Assembly: GCA_036571765.1 (NCBI GenBank)
Contig: BROE01000008.1
Span: 374,958-438,957 of the forward strand
Direction of reading: 5' to 3'
Origin: Plecoglossus altivelis
Lineage: Eukaryota; Chordata; Actinopteri; Osmeriformes; Plecoglossidae
Length of the DNA: 64,000 nucleotides
A program made the position numbers and the translations under genes. Position 1 is the stretch's first letter. Each line of letters starts with the position of its first letter. The notes below the pieces were generated by a model, which saw nothing but the letters and a program-made list of their open reading frames with translations, had not been told where the DNA came from and searched no databases. Below, piece by piece: positions 11,101 through 20,460 of this stretch.

Positions 11101-14100
11101 GAACAAGAGGAGGAGAAGGTGGAGGGGAAAGACTCTACGACGTTTGAGGGGAAACAAGAGGAGGAGCAAGCAGCTGATAACAAGGATGTTGAGGAGAACC
11201 AGGATCCACTAGAGCTGCTTAAAGACGGAGGTGAGAAGATGGGAGACGAGCATCGAGAAGAGACAGTCGTACAGGAAGACAAGATGGAGGCAGAACAGGA
11301 AGTAGCTGAGGGAGATGGCTCATCAGGTCAAATTGAAGAGGATGCCCAAGTCACTAATGAACCAAAACAAGAGGAAGAAAGGAAAGACGTAGAAGTCAAG
11401 GAAACAACAGAAGAAAAACAGACAGAAAGACAGGCTTCAGGAGAAGAGGAAACTGTTCTTGAGGAGAAGAAAATGCCAGAAGATGCTGTAGAGCTGGAGA
11501 AACCAGATGCTGCAGCATTGGAGGAACCAGAAGATGTAGCGCTGGAGGAACCAGGAGATGCTGTAGCCATGGAAGAACCAGGAGATGCTGTAGCATTGGA
11601 GGAACCAGATGTTGTAATCCTGGAAGAACCAGGAGATGCTGTAGCCCTGGAGGAACCAGATGTTGTAATCCTGGAAGAACCAGGAGATGCTGTGGCATTG
11701 GAGGAACCAGGAGATGCTGTGGCATTGGAGGAACCAGATGTTGTAGTCCTGGAAGAACCAGGAGATGCTGTAGCCATGGAAGAACCAGGTGATGCTGTAG
11801 CGCAGGAGGAACCAGATGTTGTAGTCCTGGAGGAAGCAGGAGACGAGGTAACAGAAAAGGGCTCTGATCTAAAACCCTCAGAGGAGCCGGCAGAGGAGGA
11901 GAAGGAGGCAGAACCATCAAATGAAGTGTTAGAAACACCAACTGAAGAAACCTGTGAAGAACAGGAAGTAACAGCTGAAGATGAGGAGGCGGCAATCTCA
12001 GAGGAAGAACTACAAGTCCCAGCAGTAGCTACAAGAGCTTACAGGAGGGGAAGGAAGAGAGCAAAAGCTACTCCAAAACACAAAACCACAAGGAGAGGAC
12101 AAAAACAAAAACAGCAGCAAGAGGAAGAGGAGGAAGAAGAGGAGAAAGAGGAACCAGCCATCGAAATAAGAGTTCTGAGAAGAGGAAGGACATCTGCACC
12201 TGTCACACCAAGTCGCAAATCTAAGAGAGCCCGCAAACACCCTGAGGAACAAGATGAAGAGGAGGCTGCAGAACAGGAAGCACGACCAGAAAAGGAGGAA
12301 GTCAATGTTGAACAAGAAAAAGACAGTGTAATGGAAGTAGTGGCTGGTGAAATGAATCAGGAAGACAACGGCAATGAGGTGGCCGAGGCAAGAACAGAGG
12401 AAGTGGGAGAAGACAAAATACCAGAAGAAGAAAAGACTTCAGAGGAGGTGGAAGACAAAATACCAGAAGAAGAAAAGACTTCAGAGGAGGTGGAAGACAA
12501 AATACCAGAAGAAGAAAAGGCTTCAGATGAGGTGGTGGTGGATGAAAGACGTGCTGAGGGAGGAGATGCCGACAAAGAGGAGGAAGAAGAGAAGTTTGGA
12601 GATGCTGCAGCAGAAGATCAAGTTACAGGAACGGAGGAAGCAGCAAACGCAGCATCAGAAATGCCTGTTGATGAAGACGCTGAGAAGATCTCCACAGCCA
12701 TGGAGGAAGAAGCCAAGAGCAGCGAGGAGGAGGTGAAAGAAGCACAAAATGATGTAGAGGAGGAAGAGTCGGAGAAAATGGGTGGAGAGGAAGAGACAGA
12801 GGGGGAGAAAATGGGTGGAGAGGAGGCTGACCTGAGCGGAGATGCTGACGGCAAAGAAGAAGCTATCACACAACCAAAGGAGGAAGTTCGGGTGGAGCCA
12901 GGAGCAGAGCAAGGAGGAGAGGAGAAGGTGGAAATGACAGAAACTGAAGAGGGAAAGCCAGGGGAAGCCCTCAAAGCTGCGTCTGCTTGCCAGGATGTGG
13001 AACAAGCAGAGGAACTACTGGAGGTGGATAGGAAGGAGGCTGGCGACACACAAACCGCAGAGCAAACAGATGAACAGGAGACAGGAGAGGAAGTGATGAC
13101 TGATAAAGGATCTCCAAAACAAGAGGCCAACATTCAGATGGACGGTCCTGAGGAGTCTGAACAAGACCAACCTCCGCTTGTGGAGACCAGAGCTTTGAGG
13201 AGCAGATCAATGATTCCCCTCCAGTCCACACCTTCACCAAGATCCAAAAGGCGCAAACGTCAAGAGGAACCAGAAGAACCTGCTGAAATAGCAGAGCCAG
13301 AACCTTCAGAGGAACCGCTGTCCGAGGAGACAGGTGACACAACAGAAGTGGAGCAGGCAAACAGGAAACAGGAAACGGCTGGAGAGGACAATGAACCTCC
13401 TGTGGTGAAAACAAAAGCTCTTCGCAAGAAGACTGCAGCGATGACAAGGCGTAAATCCAAACGCCACAGACCTTTGGTGGATTACGCTGAGGAGATGGGA
13501 GAGGACAGCAATACCATGGAGTCTGAGGAGGAAGAGGGAGGAGAGGAAGAGGAGGGAGAGGAGGGGAACGGAGAGGAAGGAGAGGGAGAGGAAAGGAAGG
13601 GAGAGGAAGGAGAGGGAGAGGAAGGAGAGGGAGAGGAAGGGGAGGGAGAAGCTGGCATAGAGGGCAAAGAGGTACCTGAACTTGAGGAAGATGGGGAACC
13701 TGAAAATCTAGAGGAAAACATTGCAGATGATGAAGATGAAAAGACAGGAGACGATGTAGAACCTCCTGCGGTAAAAACCAGAGCTCGTCGGAAGAAGACG
13801 GTCGCCACGACGAGGCGTAAATCCAAACGCCGGAGACCCTCTGTGGATTACACTGAGGAGACGGGAGAGGACAGCGATGCCATGGAGTCTGAGGAGGGAG
13901 AGGAAGGAGAGGGAGAGGAAGGAGAGGGAGAGGAAGAAGAGGGAGAGGAGGGAGAGGAAGAGGAGGGAGAGGAAGAGGAAGGAGAGGGAGAGGAGGGAGA
14001 GGAAGGAGAGGGAGAAGATGGCTTAGAAACAGAAAATCTAGAGGAAAATGGAGCAGAGGAAGAAGATGAAAAGACAGGACAGGGATCTTTCCAAGAGGCA

Positions 14101-14409
14101 GAAAACATTTGTTTGGAGTTAGATGAAGATGAAGAGCAGATGGAGTCAGCCTCTGGCAGCTCAGAGGAAGAAAAGGCCCCAGTCATCCACAAGAGAAATC
14201 TGAGAGGGAGGTTGATCAGCACTCCCATTCATGTGCCGCGTCGCAAATCCAGAAGACTGACTGGATCGACACGCAGGCTGCAGCTGGAGAAGGCTGCAGC
14301 CGAGGAATCAGAGGAGGAGCCTACACCTACACCTGGGAGGAGCCTGAGGAAGAGGAGGAGCCTCCAGGCCACGCCCACATACAGGTCCAAGCGCCACAGA
14401 CGAACGTAG
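5155..14409 (+). CDS. fam169a: FAM169A (soluble lamin-associated protein 75-like), multi-exon
   Basis: Coding exons by splice sites and frame: 5155-5289, 5751(readable part)-5808, 7406-7577, 7688-7867, 8314-8436, 9012-9130, 9227-9254, 9335-9449, 9555-9660 and 9772-14409. Phases are continuous except at the 5808/7406 junction. The start MEFPVDVL matches vertebrate FAM169A (MAFPVDIL). Exon 4 carries LYILNRVVY, PFLCHEETDFAKILW and GFYSVKPSG, all diagnostic. Exon 5 carries YQLPVMDSIFVRK and HRGNGFGLQML, a GNAT-like acetyl-CoA-loop pattern (R-x-x-G-x-G). Human FAM169A is about 670 residues and associates with the nuclear lamina; its biochemical activity is unknown. This product would be near 1890 residues because the last exon is hugely expanded. 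The exon encoding the equivalent of the human ALYLADQWW segment is not visible and should lie between 5808 and 7406, now mostly minisatellite. Without it the 5808/7406 phases do not join, so I suspect assembly damage rather than a true loss. Confidence 0.9.
5330..5560. repeat. (ATCT)n-type microsatellite in fam169a intron 1
   Basis: These are tetranucleotide atct/taat units. After about 5530 the pattern decays into irregular near-matches, as expected for unpolished long-read consensus. Confidence 0.85.
5809..6880. repeat. 29-bp minisatellite derived from the fam169a exon 2 splice donor, about 36 copies
   Basis: Each unit contains ccagctgacaggtacactg, followed by cctttagata. The real exon end is gagaccagctgacag|gta at 5808, and some repeat copies keep the exact exon wording gagaccagctgacaggta. 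So the exon end plus its 5' splice site has been amplified into the intron. The first six or so copies (5809-5990) are full of small indels, while later copies are nearly perfect. Confidence 0.95.
6953..7213. mobile_element. hAT-Charlie-type MITE, 261 bp, with 8-bp target duplication
   Basis: The ends are caggggtgt and acacccctg, the terminal inverted repeats of many vertebrate hAT-Charlie elements. The flanks ttctacat (6945-6952) and ctctacat (7214-7221) form an 8-bp target duplication with one mismatch, resembling the hAT nTCTAGAn preference. The element is an imperfect palindrome: gggtcgttat at 7088 pairs with ataacgaccc at 7117. It has no transposase, so it is non-autonomous. It sits in the fam169a intron before the exon at 7406. 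Confidence 0.88.
8457..8928. repeat. 14-bp minisatellite (actggtgcacaatc)
   Basis: About 33 copies of actggtgcacaatc, with variants actagtgcacaatc and an 11-bp short form actggtgcatc, start 20 bp after the fam169a exon that ends at 8436. Each copy carries gtgcac or tgcac. The array is intronic. Confidence 0.92.
9772..14409 (+). CDS. fam169a: Giant last coding exon of fam169a (1545 residues, acidic/basic repeats)
   Basis: The acceptor atcttctacag ends at 9771, and the frame continues from the phase-0 exon end at 9660 to the stop at 14407-14409. The sequence is extremely Glu-rich with interspersed basic patches (RSKRRKRQ, RRGRKRAK, RRKSKRRRP, PRRKSRRL) that resemble nuclear localisation signals or AT-hook-like DNA contacts. 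Internal repeats: a 13-residue ETAVEEIQGGEKM unit five times (about 9920-10110), EEPGDAVALEEPDVV units (11490-11840), DKIPEEEKTSEEVE three times (12410-12525) and GEEGEGE runs (13550-13650, 13890-14020). The C-terminus (GRSLRKRRSL, KRHRRT) recalls the basic RNLRRK tail of human FAM169A. Human FAM169A also has an acidic low-complexity tail but a far shorter one. An intact frame through 4.6 kb of repeats argues for selection. Confidence 0.88.
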   Translation, partial: ETVEKVIEVQADKPKDAEPSVRDAEKPTTVSSTVAPEANEESAVLAVQEPAVEEIQGGEEIQGGEKMETAVEEIQGGEKMETAVEEIQGGEKMETAVEEIQGGEKMETAVEEIQVRERMETQGLRLQRAKVVLVDVSKTTFQTAVEVENVASEQILEDKALGEVGGSEETRNDEVGEEEFQEAESKTDESEKEEKNEKGRSHQSTHLSKQPVDEQADNSPIRRSSRSAAKALDTPQECAKELVPQSQKVKAFLTTPSPRSKRRKRQEEPEEPAEIAEPEPSEEPLSEETGDTTEVEQANRKQETAGEGQEVENDKPAEMVETPGRKMRLRTSVAMETPRRKSQRQQKITKQEEEASSTPRGKTRQHKHLQETHKEETASSTPRGKTQQHKHLQETQETAEPQTLSRVLRRRTATIAEFTPRRYTRSRAVNDKNEQTSAPTADEEQEEEKVEGKDSTTFEGKQEEEQAADNKDVEENQDPLELLKDGGEKMGDEHREETVVQEDKMEAEQEVAEGDGSSGQIEEDAQVTNEPKQEEERKDVEVKETTEEKQTERQASGEEETVLEEKKMPEDAVELEKPDAAALEEPEDVALEEPGDAVAMEEPGDAVALEEPDVVILEEPGDAVALEEPDVVILEEPGDAVALEEPGDAVALEEPDVVVLEEPGDAVAMEEPGDAVAQEEPDVVVLEEAGDEVTEKGSDLKPSEEPAEEEKEAEPSNEVLETPTEETCEEQEVTAEDEEAAISEEELQVPAVATRAYRRGRKRAKATPKHKTTRRGQKQKQQQEEEEEEEEKEEPAIEIRVLRRGRTSAPVTPSRKSKRARKHPEEQDEEEAAEQEARPEKEEVNVEQEKDSVMEVVAGEMNQEDNGNEVAEARTEEVGEDKIPEEEKTSEEVEDKIPEEEKTSEEVEDKIPEEEKASDEVVVDERRAEGGDADKEEEEEKFGDAAAEDQVTGTEEAANAASEMPVDEDAEKISTAMEEEAKSSEEEVKEAQNDVEEEESEKMGGEEETEGEKMGGEEADLSGDADGKEEAITQPKEEVRVEPGAEQGGEEKVEMTETEEGKPGEALKAASACQDVEQAEELLEVDRKEAGDTQTAEQTDEQETGEEVMTDKGSPKQEANIQMDGPEESEQDQPPLVETRALRSRSMIPLQSTPSPRSKRRKRQEEPEEPAEIAEPEPSEEPLSEETGDTTEVEQANRKQETAGEDNEPPVVKTKALRKKTAAMTRRKSKRHRPLVDYAEEMGEDSNTMESEEEEGGEEEEGEEGNGEEGEGEERKGEEGEGEEGEGEEGEGEAGIEGKEVPELEEDGEPENLEENIADDEDEKTGDDVEPPAVKTRARRKKTVATTRRKSKRRRPSVDYTEETGEDSDAMESEEGEEGEGEEGEGEEEEGEEGEEEEGEEEEGEGEEGEEGEGEDGLETENLEENGAEEEDEKTGQGSFQEAENICLELDEDEEQMESASGSSEEEKAPVIHKRNLRGRLISTPIHVPRRKSRRLTGSTRRLQLEKAAAEESEEEPTPTPGRSLRKRRSLQATPTYRSKRHRRT

Positions 14410-14414
14410 AGTGC

Positions 14415-14650
14415 ATTTCACACACGCACACTCACACACACACACACACTCGTACTCACATGCACACACACACACACTCGTACTCACACACACACACTCG
14501 TACTCACATGCACACATACACACACACACACACACTCGTACTCACACACACACTCGTACTCACACACACGCACACTCACACACACTTGTACTCACATGTA
14601 CACACCCTCCCCACTTCTCTCACACACTCCCTCTCCCTCTCACACAAGGC
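14415..14650. repeat. CA-rich microsatellite just after the fam169a stop
   Basis: (CA)n runs are broken by ctcgtactcacatgcac units, starting about 10 bp after the stop codon, so the transcript would carry a CA repeat early in the 3' UTR. Confidence 0.9.
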
Positions 14651-15834
14651 ACAAAGGCAATGTAGGGGACCAGCTCAAGTACTTTTAGCATATGCGTTTC
14701 TCATGTTTTGCTTAAGTTTTTATGTAATTTCTTTGAACATAAATGATCTAATATCAATGTGAAGAATATTTGATACCTTTCATATTGTACATACAGTACG
14801 TGTCAATATCAAAGGTGGATTATCAATTGGTTTTTATCAAAATTGTATATGCCAATTTTAGATTTTCTTGTTGTTTTTCATAATTGCTTAACTAGTCCTT
14901 CCTTCTGTAAACATTTCATATTTAAAACAGTATAAAGACATTGGTTAGAATATGACTTTAGTGTTTTCATGTATACCATGGCCTCCTCTGTATGTGAATT
15001 ATCAGACTTTAATTCTCTTCAACATACTGGGTTTGTAGTTGCAGACATGCCTGAAGTGATGATCCTCCATTTAGTTATTTCAAACATCGATTAATACATT
15101 TTAATATTTTGACAGTTACAAAACATTGTCTGAGTTTAAAATTAGCCTTGTGGCTTAATAAAAAATATTATTTATATTGTCACAAATATGATTATCTGTG
15201 TGTTTGGAACATGTAACATATTTGAGCTATTTTATTTTTCTCTTCCAAAGGGAAATTTTTTAAAGATATATTTTATTTTTATACAATACATTTGAGTCAA
15301 ATTGTCAAACTTAAATGTATACTGATCAAATTTTTATGACGCTCAGGATCTAAGATCACATTTAATGTTATACAAAAGGTGATGTGGACAAATGTTAATA
15401 TTTTTCTCACTTTTCCATTACAAAGCATATGCTGCCTACACATATATACGCTGTGAAAACCACCATCTGTAATCCTACATGGAATAATACTAGTGTCATT
15501 ACAAAACATGACGTTTTTAAACCATTAAATGTTTATCCTCATACTTTGTCCGTTGCTAAAATGTAACAATTTTATCACATTTTTCTTTGACGTTTTTTCC
15601 TAATTGAGGGAATTCTTGCTGTTGGTGACCTGGACTTACCTATGATGTGAAGGTTTTTAGAGATTAATTTGGAATAAGAATGTTTTAAGGTGTATTTTCC
15701 TTTTTCATCATGTTTCAATGTTTTCTGCAGATGGTTTTCCAAACATCTTACTGCGTTTGGCAGATAGGTGATTACAGTAGCCTGTTCTTCTCAGTGACTT
15801 TGATACTTTGTAGTGATCATTACGATTGGTAGAA

Positions 15835-15840
15835 AATAAA
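15835..15840 (+). terminator. fam169a: Poly(A) signal of fam169a
   Basis: A canonical aataaa lies 1.43 kb after the stop codon, followed by a T-rich stretch. An earlier aataaa near 15158 could serve a shorter form. Confidence 0.65.
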
Positions 15841-15860
15841 GATTTTTAGACTTTGACTCG

Positions 15861-16480
15861 TGTCGGATGGTTTTTCTTAATACGGGAGCGGGTCTGGATG
15901 GTCACAGGAGGTGAAAACGTCTTTGAACAGCAGGTGGTGCTCTAAACTCTTAAATCATTCATCATCCCTGTTTTACACAAGACAAGATTGTTTTCGCACA
16001 AATGTTCCATACATGTTTGCTTTTACACCCATAGTAAATTCTGTGTTTGTATATCTTGCATAGCTAATAAAAACAGATTCTGATTCATTCTACCCATACT
16101 TCAAATTTACTCATAGGTGCTTCTTTTACGACCACTATAAACATACATCTGTAAAACCCAAGTATACTTCAATGTTTAAAACCATGTAATGTACTGTATT
16201 GAATACACCTAGCCTATAATCTATTTAAAATGCTAGTGAATAGGGACAGAGTTATAGAATGAACCGGTTCAAACTCGTTGGACGGTAATGTAATAATGAA
16301 CATGTCAGGTAGGCGCTTGTTTGATGTCATTAAAGTGTTGTTTCCACGTCCAATAATGTACTCGGACGGGGGTCATACATTTTTAAACTATGAGTTCACT
16401 GTTATAACAGTTTCAAAACATTTAATAGAAGAATTTTCAGAAAGAGAGAAAGCCTGATGGACTGATGCGCTATTTTGAAT
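15861..16480. other. Intergenic spacer fam169a-enc1
   Basis: This is unique AT-rich sequence with no open frame of note, no repeat array and no recognised RNA gene. Confidence 0.5.
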
Positions 16481-16580
16481 TCCCCTCCCTCCCTCTCTCT
16501 CTCCCTCTCTCCCTCCTCGCCCCTCCTACATCACTTTTTGAACGCTGTTTAAAGGCAGGAGGAGAGGATACTGCGTTCAT
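16481..16580 (+). promoter_or_regulatory. enc1: Probable enc1 core promoter
   Basis: A CT-rich tract (ccctccctctctctctccc) is followed by a TATA-like tttaaa at 16548-16553 and then by sequence that runs into a spliced 5' UTR exon. The start site would be near 16575-16585. This is inferred from position and motif only. Confidence 0.4.
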
Positions 16581-16857
16581 ATGACAAACGACGGGGTTTA
16601 CAACCACATTCCTGGATCTATTTACTATTATTAAACACATTTCTCACATTCTCTTTTTATAAATATTTCGTTGTAAAACTTTTTTTTTTCCAGACGAGAG
16701 AAGGATTAAGAGGACACAGTTTTGAGTGTCTTGATAACTTAAGCACAACTTTATATTTGGCGACGGGAACAATTGTTCTCGAGCATCGTGCTTGGCTTGA
16801 ATTGCCATGCACGAGAGTTAAAAAGAAACATTGGAATCCATGCTCTCGTTCAAAGAG
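16580..16857 (+). other. enc1: enc1 5' UTR exon
   Basis: The candidate exon ends at caaagag|gtacgt (donor at 16858). The intron closes with ttttccacag at 17310-17319, seven bases before the enc1 start codon. Short open frames inside it do not join the coding frame. The 5' boundary is approximate. Confidence 0.5.
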
Positions 16858-17326
16858 GTACGTTGCTATATTTACGTCATATTTTAAACTTTTTGTGCAC
16901 CAGTCCAGGACATATGCAGCTCGTGTATCTAATGATCAGACAATCCTCAAAACGTCCAGAATAACGGCATTCGAACTTTTATCACGATTTTGATGCCGTC
17001 TTGAGCCATGAAACCGTTTTCGCATTTTCAGTTTCAGTCATAGGCATCTATAAATATGTCTTAATATATTGATGATACATCCAGATAATAATTAGTCAGA
17101 GGATTAAGTATAGATAACAAAGCTGTTATATCTACTCCCTAACATAATAGACTAGTTGTTATTACAACTAACTAATAGCTAAATGCCAGAAGCGCATTTT
17201 GTATGACCTGACGCTCTTTACTGTAAAATCAGATCATCGTTATTGTGACAAAACTGTCTCGAGGTCACACTGAAATAAACGGAAGATACCTTCATTGTTT
17301 ATTTTACTTTTTTCCACAGTGATTCA

Positions 17327-19102
17327 ATGAAAATGTCTGTTTGCACTCACGAGAACCGCAAGTCGAGAGGCAGCAGCGCTTCTATGAACATCTTCCTGTT
17401 CCACAAGTCTTCTTACGCCGACAGCGTCCTCATGCACCTCAACTCCCTGCGGCAGCAGCGGCTGTTTACCGACGTCCTGCTGCACGCAGGCGCTCGCTCC
17501 TTCCCATGCCACCGCGCCGTGCTCGCAGCCTGCAGCCGCTACTTCGCGGCTATGTTCAGCGGTGGGTTAAGGGAGAGCCAGGCTAGCGAGGTGGACTTCC
17601 GGGACTCTGTTCACCCCGAGGTTCTAGAACTGCTTCTGGACTACGCTTACTCCTCACGGGTCGTCATTAACGAGGACAACGCCGAGTCGCTCCTGGAGGC
17701 GGGAGACATGTTGGAATTCCAGGACATCCGAGATGCGTGTGCGGAGTTCCTGGAGAGGAACCTGCATCCGTCCAACTGCTTGGGCATGCTGCTCCTTGCC
17801 GACGCACATCAGTGCATCAAACTGTCTGAGCTCTCCTGGGGAATGTGCCTGGGTAACTTCCCGGCCATCTGCAAGACGGAGGACTTCCTGCGGCTGCCCA
17901 AAGACATGGCGGTCCAACTGCTGTCGCACGAGGAGCTGGAGACGGACGACGAGAGGCTCGTCTACGAAACGGCGCTCAGCTGGATCAACTACGACCTGGA
18001 GCGTCGGCTCTGCTACCTCCCAGAGCTCCTGAGGGCCGTACGACTTGCTCTGCTCCCAGCCATCTTCCTCATGGAGAACGTCTCCACGGAGGAGCTGATC
18101 AACGCCCAGACTGAGAGCAAGCAACTGGTGGACGAAGCCATCCGCTGCAAGCTCAGGATCCTGCAGAACGAGGGTGTGGTCACCAGCCCGTTGGCCAGGC
18201 CGCGAAAGACCAGCCACGCCCTCTTCCTGCTGGGCGGACAGACCTTCATGTGCGACAAGCTCTACCTGGTGGATCAGAAGGCCAAGGAGATCATCCCCAA
18301 GTCGGACCTCCCCAGCCCCAGGAAGGAGTTCAGTGCCTGCGCTATCGGATGCAAGGTTTACGTGACGGGGGGGCGGGGCTCCGAGAACGGCGTCTCCAAA
18401 GATGTCTGGGTGTACGACACGTCCCACGAGGAGTGGTCCAAGGCAGCTCCTATGCTGATCGCTCGGTTTGGTCACGGTTGTGCTGAACTCAAAAACTGTC
18501 TGTACGTGGTGGGTGGACACACAGCTGGTACTGGTTCCCTCCCAGCCTCCCCCTCTGTCTCCCTCAAGCAGGTGGAGAAATACGACCCAGTCAGCAACCA
18601 GTGGGCCATGGTGGCTCCTCTCAGGGAAGGCGTTAGCAACGCGGCCGTCGTTAGCGTGAAACTCAAGTTGTTTGCGTTTGGCGGCACAAGCGTTGCTCAT
18701 GACAAGCTGCCTAAGGTGCAGTGCTACGACCCTCAACACAACCGCTGGACTGTCCCAGCTTCCTGCCCGCAGCCCTGGCGCTACACAGCCGCTGCAGTCC
18801 TCAACAACCAGATCTTCGTCATGGGAGGAGACACCGAGTTCTCTGCGTGTTCAGCTTACAGGTTCAGTAGCGACAGTTACCAGTGGACCAAGGTTGGAGA
18901 TGTGGCAGCCAAGAGGATGAGCTGCCAGGCAGTGGCTTCTGGAAACAAACTGTTTGTGGTTGGCGGGTATTTTGGGACCCAGAGATGCAAGACCCTGGAC
19001 TGCTACGACCCAACCCTGGACGCCTGGAACAGCATCACAACTGTCCCCTACTCTCTGATTCCCACAGCCTTCGTCAGCACCTGGAAACATCTTCCAGCCT
19101 AA
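17327..19102 (+). CDS. enc1: ENC1 (ectodermal-neural cortex 1), BTB-BACK-Kelch protein, 591 aa
   Basis: This is an intact single-exon coding region, like vertebrate ENC1 (human 589 residues). The BTB domain (about residues 35-140) contains LRQQRLFTDVLLHAG, FPCHRAVLAACSRYF and LLLDYAYSSRV. A BACK domain follows (about 145-250). Six Kelch repeats start near residue 295, with LFLLGGQTFMCDKLYLVDQK, VYVTGGRGSENG, LYVVGGH, LFAFGGTSV, IFVMGGDTEF and LFVVGGYFG. It ends in PTAFVSTWKHLPA, nearly identical to the human end. Known role of the family member: an actin-binding protein of neural tissue and a CUL3 substrate adaptor, mainly cytosolic and cytoskeletal. The first ATG (17327) is used here; a second ATG at 17333 gives a start closer to the human one (MSV). 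Codon use is GC-rich, unlike the flanks, as expected for a conserved coding exon. No break is seen. Confidence 0.97.
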   Translation: MKMSVCTHENRKSRGSSASMNIFLFHKSSYADSVLMHLNSLRQQRLFTDVLLHAGARSFPCHRAVLAACSRYFAAMFSGGLRESQASEVDFRDSVHPEVLELLLDYAYSSRVVINEDNAESLLEAGDMLEFQDIRDACAEFLERNLHPSNCLGMLLLADAHQCIKLSELSWGMCLGNFPAICKTEDFLRLPKDMAVQLLSHEELETDDERLVYETALSWINYDLERRLCYLPELLRAVRLALLPAIFLMENVSTEELINAQTESKQLVDEAIRCKLRILQNEGVVTSPLARPRKTSHALFLLGGQTFMCDKLYLVDQKAKEIIPKSDLPSPRKEFSACAIGCKVYVTGGRGSENGVSKDVWVYDTSHEEWSKAAPMLIARFGHGCAELKNCLYVVGGHTAGTGSLPASPSVSLKQVEKYDPVSNQWAMVAPLREGVSNAAVVSVKLKLFAFGGTSVAHDKLPKVQCYDPQHNRWTVPASCPQPWRYTAAAVLNNQIFVMGGDTEFSACSAYRFSSDSYQWTKVGDVAAKRMSCQAVASGNKLFVVGGYFGTQRCKTLDCYDPTLDAWNSITTVPYSLIPTAFVSTWKHLPA

Positions 19103-20190
19103 CCTTTTCAAAGTACGTAGGCTGACAGCCAGCAACTCTAGCAGTTTCAACTATTAACACTTAAAACACCTTCGAATCTGTCGATATAAAGACAGATATA
19201 ATCTTATAATCTATCTATATAAATCCAGCGGCACAGAGTGTATTTACAACAGGTATCCATCACATAGAGTAAATAACCTAGATAGCAGGTGAGCATTCAA
19301 CCATGGTGTAAGAGAGCTTTCATAGCCTGTAGCCTCAGTGCAGACTGCAGGGGCCCTTGGGGCAGAGGATCTGAACGTTCCCTGGGCAAGGGTGAGGACG
19401 TGGTTTGTGTCCTGTGTTCTGCAGATCCCTAAGGTAGAGAACTGGGGGAGGGGAGGCAGGGGGAGGCAGGGGGAGGCTCGTTTTGAAGTCTTTGGCCTTT
19501 ATTGTTTATTGAAGTGAGAGTCCTGGGTGGGCAGGACCCCATGAGGACTGTGTGTGTGAGGGGGAGGAGTAGGGTGGAGGGGGAGGAGTGGGGGGAGGAG
19601 GGAGAGTTGGAGGGTCACTGCTCTGTCCCTGACAGAAAGCAGAGCGTGCTCTCAGAGGGGGTCTTTGTTGCTCTGGGAATGCCCTCTCTCAGGACAGGCG
19701 TTCCTTACTACCTCTGAGCCTCACACCCAGACAGGCTGGCCTTTGTCCAAGCTGTTTGATTAGGAGGTGACAAAGGACAGAGGTGGCGTGTTTGTCAGCC
19801 TTCACTGGTCGCTAATGGTTATTGTCCCCCGTTTACTTATAAAAGGAAATGAAGTTTATTGGAAAGCGAGTCTTGGCGGGAAGATGCTTGCCGATATAAA
19901 TCTTGACAATGTTCTCAAAGTGTAGATTTTATCTTTGTTTAAAGTTCAGGCTGAGTTTTTCAAGTGAATGTCTCATGGTTGTATAAGGACGGACACACAG
20001 CAGATACTCTGAAGTGCTTTCAGAAACATGAGGAAATTGTACGCTTTTCTCACTTCCTGTGGGCTGGTTAGCACTCATCGAAACGGCAGAGACAGTAAGG
20101 GATGACTTAGATTTACAGGCACTTTGGGAGATTGTTGATGTCTGTGTTTTTGGTGTTGTTGTCCTCTTCATGCCAGGTTCCCAAGCCCCT
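19103..20190 (+). other. enc1: Probable enc1 3' UTR and downstream sequence
   Basis: ENC1 transcripts usually have long 3' UTRs, so much of this unique stretch may be transcribed. I see no canonical aataaa close to the stop, so the 3' end is not placed. No other gene is evident. Confidence 0.35.
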
Positions 20191-20194
20191 TTGT

Positions 20195-20460
20195 GTGAAG
20201 AGAGGGGGGATACAAGTCGGGGGAGAGAGGGGGGAGATTTTGAGAGAAATGGTGGGAAGAATGGAGAGAGGAAGGGGGGATAAGGGAAGAGATGGGGGGA
20301 GATCGAGGAGAAAGGGGGAAGGGGAAGAGAGGGGGGAGATGGAAGATGAAGGGGGAGGAGAAGGTGCCGGGGCCTGGGGGGGGGGGGGACAAAGTCGGAG
20401 GAGTGGTGCACGACGAGGGGGTGGGGGGGGTAAGGGGGAGATGTGCCTAAGAGAGGGATA
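20195..20460. repeat. Purine-rich (GGGGGAGA) low-complexity block
   Basis: The + strand is G/A-rich with runs of g up to 10. It produces proline/serine-rich shadow frames on the minus strand. Confidence 0.8.

Larger units (their letters stand above)
14410..15860 (+). other. fam169a: fam169a 3' UTR
   Basis: AT-rich unique sequence follows the stop codon. It begins with a CA-repeat tract (14410-14650) and runs to a canonical poly(A) signal. No other gene is visible in it. Confidence 0.7.

Noticed and set aside
10529..13460. Several Ser- and Leu-rich minus frames of 90 to 238 codons
   Set aside because: They are antisense shadows of the Glu-rich fam169a last exon (Glu codons read as Ser/Leu on the other strand).
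17654..18739. 361-codon open frame on the minus strand
   Set aside because: It is the antisense shadow of the GC-rich enc1 coding exon and lacks any domain.
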